Assembly (NCBI GenBank): GCA_001414345.1
Contig: LLCB01000461.1
Coordinates: 1 to 33,320, forward strand
DNA: 33,320 nucleotides
Source: Hymenoscyphus infarciens
Lineage: Eukaryota > Ascomycota > Leotiomycetes > Helotiales > Helotiaceae
Direction: 5' to 3'
The position numbers were made by a program, and so were the translations under genes. Shown here piece by piece: positions 32,852 to 33,320 of this stretch (positions are counted from its first letter, which is position 1; the number at the start of each line of letters is the position of its first letter). The notes below the pieces were generated by a model. The model saw only the letters and a list, made by a program, of their open reading frames with translations. It was not told the DNA's origin and made no database searches.

Positions 32852-33289
32852 TTAAACAAACGCCCCTGGATAGGTACCTAGGCGACGAGACGTAAGGTCG
32901 TTCTTTCCCTCATATCTTGACCCGACACTAGGTACCTCGTCTTCTGCCAAGCAGCTAAATAGACTATTAAATCTAAAAAGGTACCTCGTCTTTGGCGCAC
33001 GGAGAAAAGAGAGTAAGCGATATTCAAAGTCAACAACTCGCTTTTCTAGCTCGGCTAGCCGATCTTTTGTTTCTTGATTTTCTGCTTCCAAAGCTCGTAC
33101 AACCGACCGCATATTATCTGTATTTGAAAAGTCTCGCTTATCGTTTCGTCGAGATCTTCTGTTCTTTGGTATACGGTTGCCGTTCGGACGCCTTTCGGAA
33201 AGGGGGGTGTCCCTAGAAGGGGTTTGTCGCTCGACGCCTCGTAGCGGAGCTGGTTCAGAGAGGCCTGAGGTCTCTCGGAAATTCGACAT
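32852..33289 (-). CDS. Unrecognised coiled-coil ORF at the right edge
   Basis: A minus-strand frame of 145 codons from ATG 33289. The first 60 residues are polar and Arg/Pro/Asn-rich (RRPNGNRIPKNRRSRRNDKR), followed by a heptad-like helix (VRALEAENQETKDRLAELEK, about residues 64-83). This N-terminal part looks genuinely coding. After about residue 100 the sequence is less convincing and the true gene may splice or be broken there; a repeated AGGTACCTCGTCTT (32930-32943 and 32979-32992) lies in this part. It could be the start of a retroelement gag or of a DNA-binding protein; I cannot decide. Confidence 0.4.
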   Translation of the reverse strand: MSNFRETSGLSEPAPLRGVERQTPSRDTPLSERRPNGNRIPKNRRSRRNDKRDFSNTDNMRSVVRALEAENQETKDRLAELEKRVVDFEYRLLSFLRAPKTRYLFRFNSLFSCLAEDEVPSVGSRYEGKNDLTSRRLGTYPGAFV

Positions 33290-33304
33290 GATGTCGATTT
33301 AGGA

Positions 33305-33320
33305 GGGGGGGGGGGGGGGG
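33305..33320. repeat. Poly-G run at window edge
   Basis: Sixteen consecutive G to the last base, directly upstream of the minus-strand ORF start. It may continue beyond the window or mark an assembly break. Confidence 0.8.

Overview
The window looks like nuclear DNA of a filamentous ascomycete (Pezizomycotina; a leotiomycete would fit but is not proven). The grounds are protein genes with several short GT-AG introns (47-147 bp), fungal family hallmarks (a Zn2Cys6 regulator, a DHA-type MFS transporter, CorA-like proteins), and blocks of very AT-rich sequence nearly devoid of CA/TG dinucleotides, the signature of repeat-induced point mutation (RIP). All gene models are by eye.

Layout. 1-1480 is a satellite array of 50-bp palindromic units that runs off the left edge. 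2228-2966 (-) is a conserved fungal gene broken by two TGA stops. 3314-5439 (-) is an intact eight-exon MFS transporter. 6050-7439 (-) is a decayed CorA-like magnesium-transporter relic. 8589-9468 (-) encodes a small secreted cysteine- and Ser/Thr-rich protein. 9987-12042 (+) encodes a multi-exon membrane protein of unknown function. 12644-13614 is a nested pair of MITEs: a TA-flanked element carrying a TAA-flanked, Harbinger-like one. 15134-16258 and 24155-25970 (+) are the two sides of an acidic, low-complexity host locus split by a full-length Copia retrotransposon (16259-24149, minus strand, 130-bp LTRs, CGTTC target duplication). 27914-28405 (-) is a possible small unknown gene. 30103-32153 (+) is an intact Zn2Cys6 transcription factor with an upstream ORF whose stop overlaps its start codon. 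32852-33289 (-) is an unrecognised coiled-coil ORF next to a poly-G run at the right edge.

The main theme is repeat inactivation and its spill-over. The Copia element is saturated with C-to-T/G-to-A changes, but mutation stops inside each LTR, so the outer part of each LTR stays close to ancestral. The flanking host reading frames carry in-frame stops each explained by one C-to-T change. The same kind of stop is found in the broken gene beside the satellite. Between the decayed regions the MFS, secreted-protein, membrane-protein and Zn2Cys6 genes remain open. I did not find a gene cluster forming a recognisable new pathway; the most unusual material is the satellite, the nested MITEs and the RIP-split locus.
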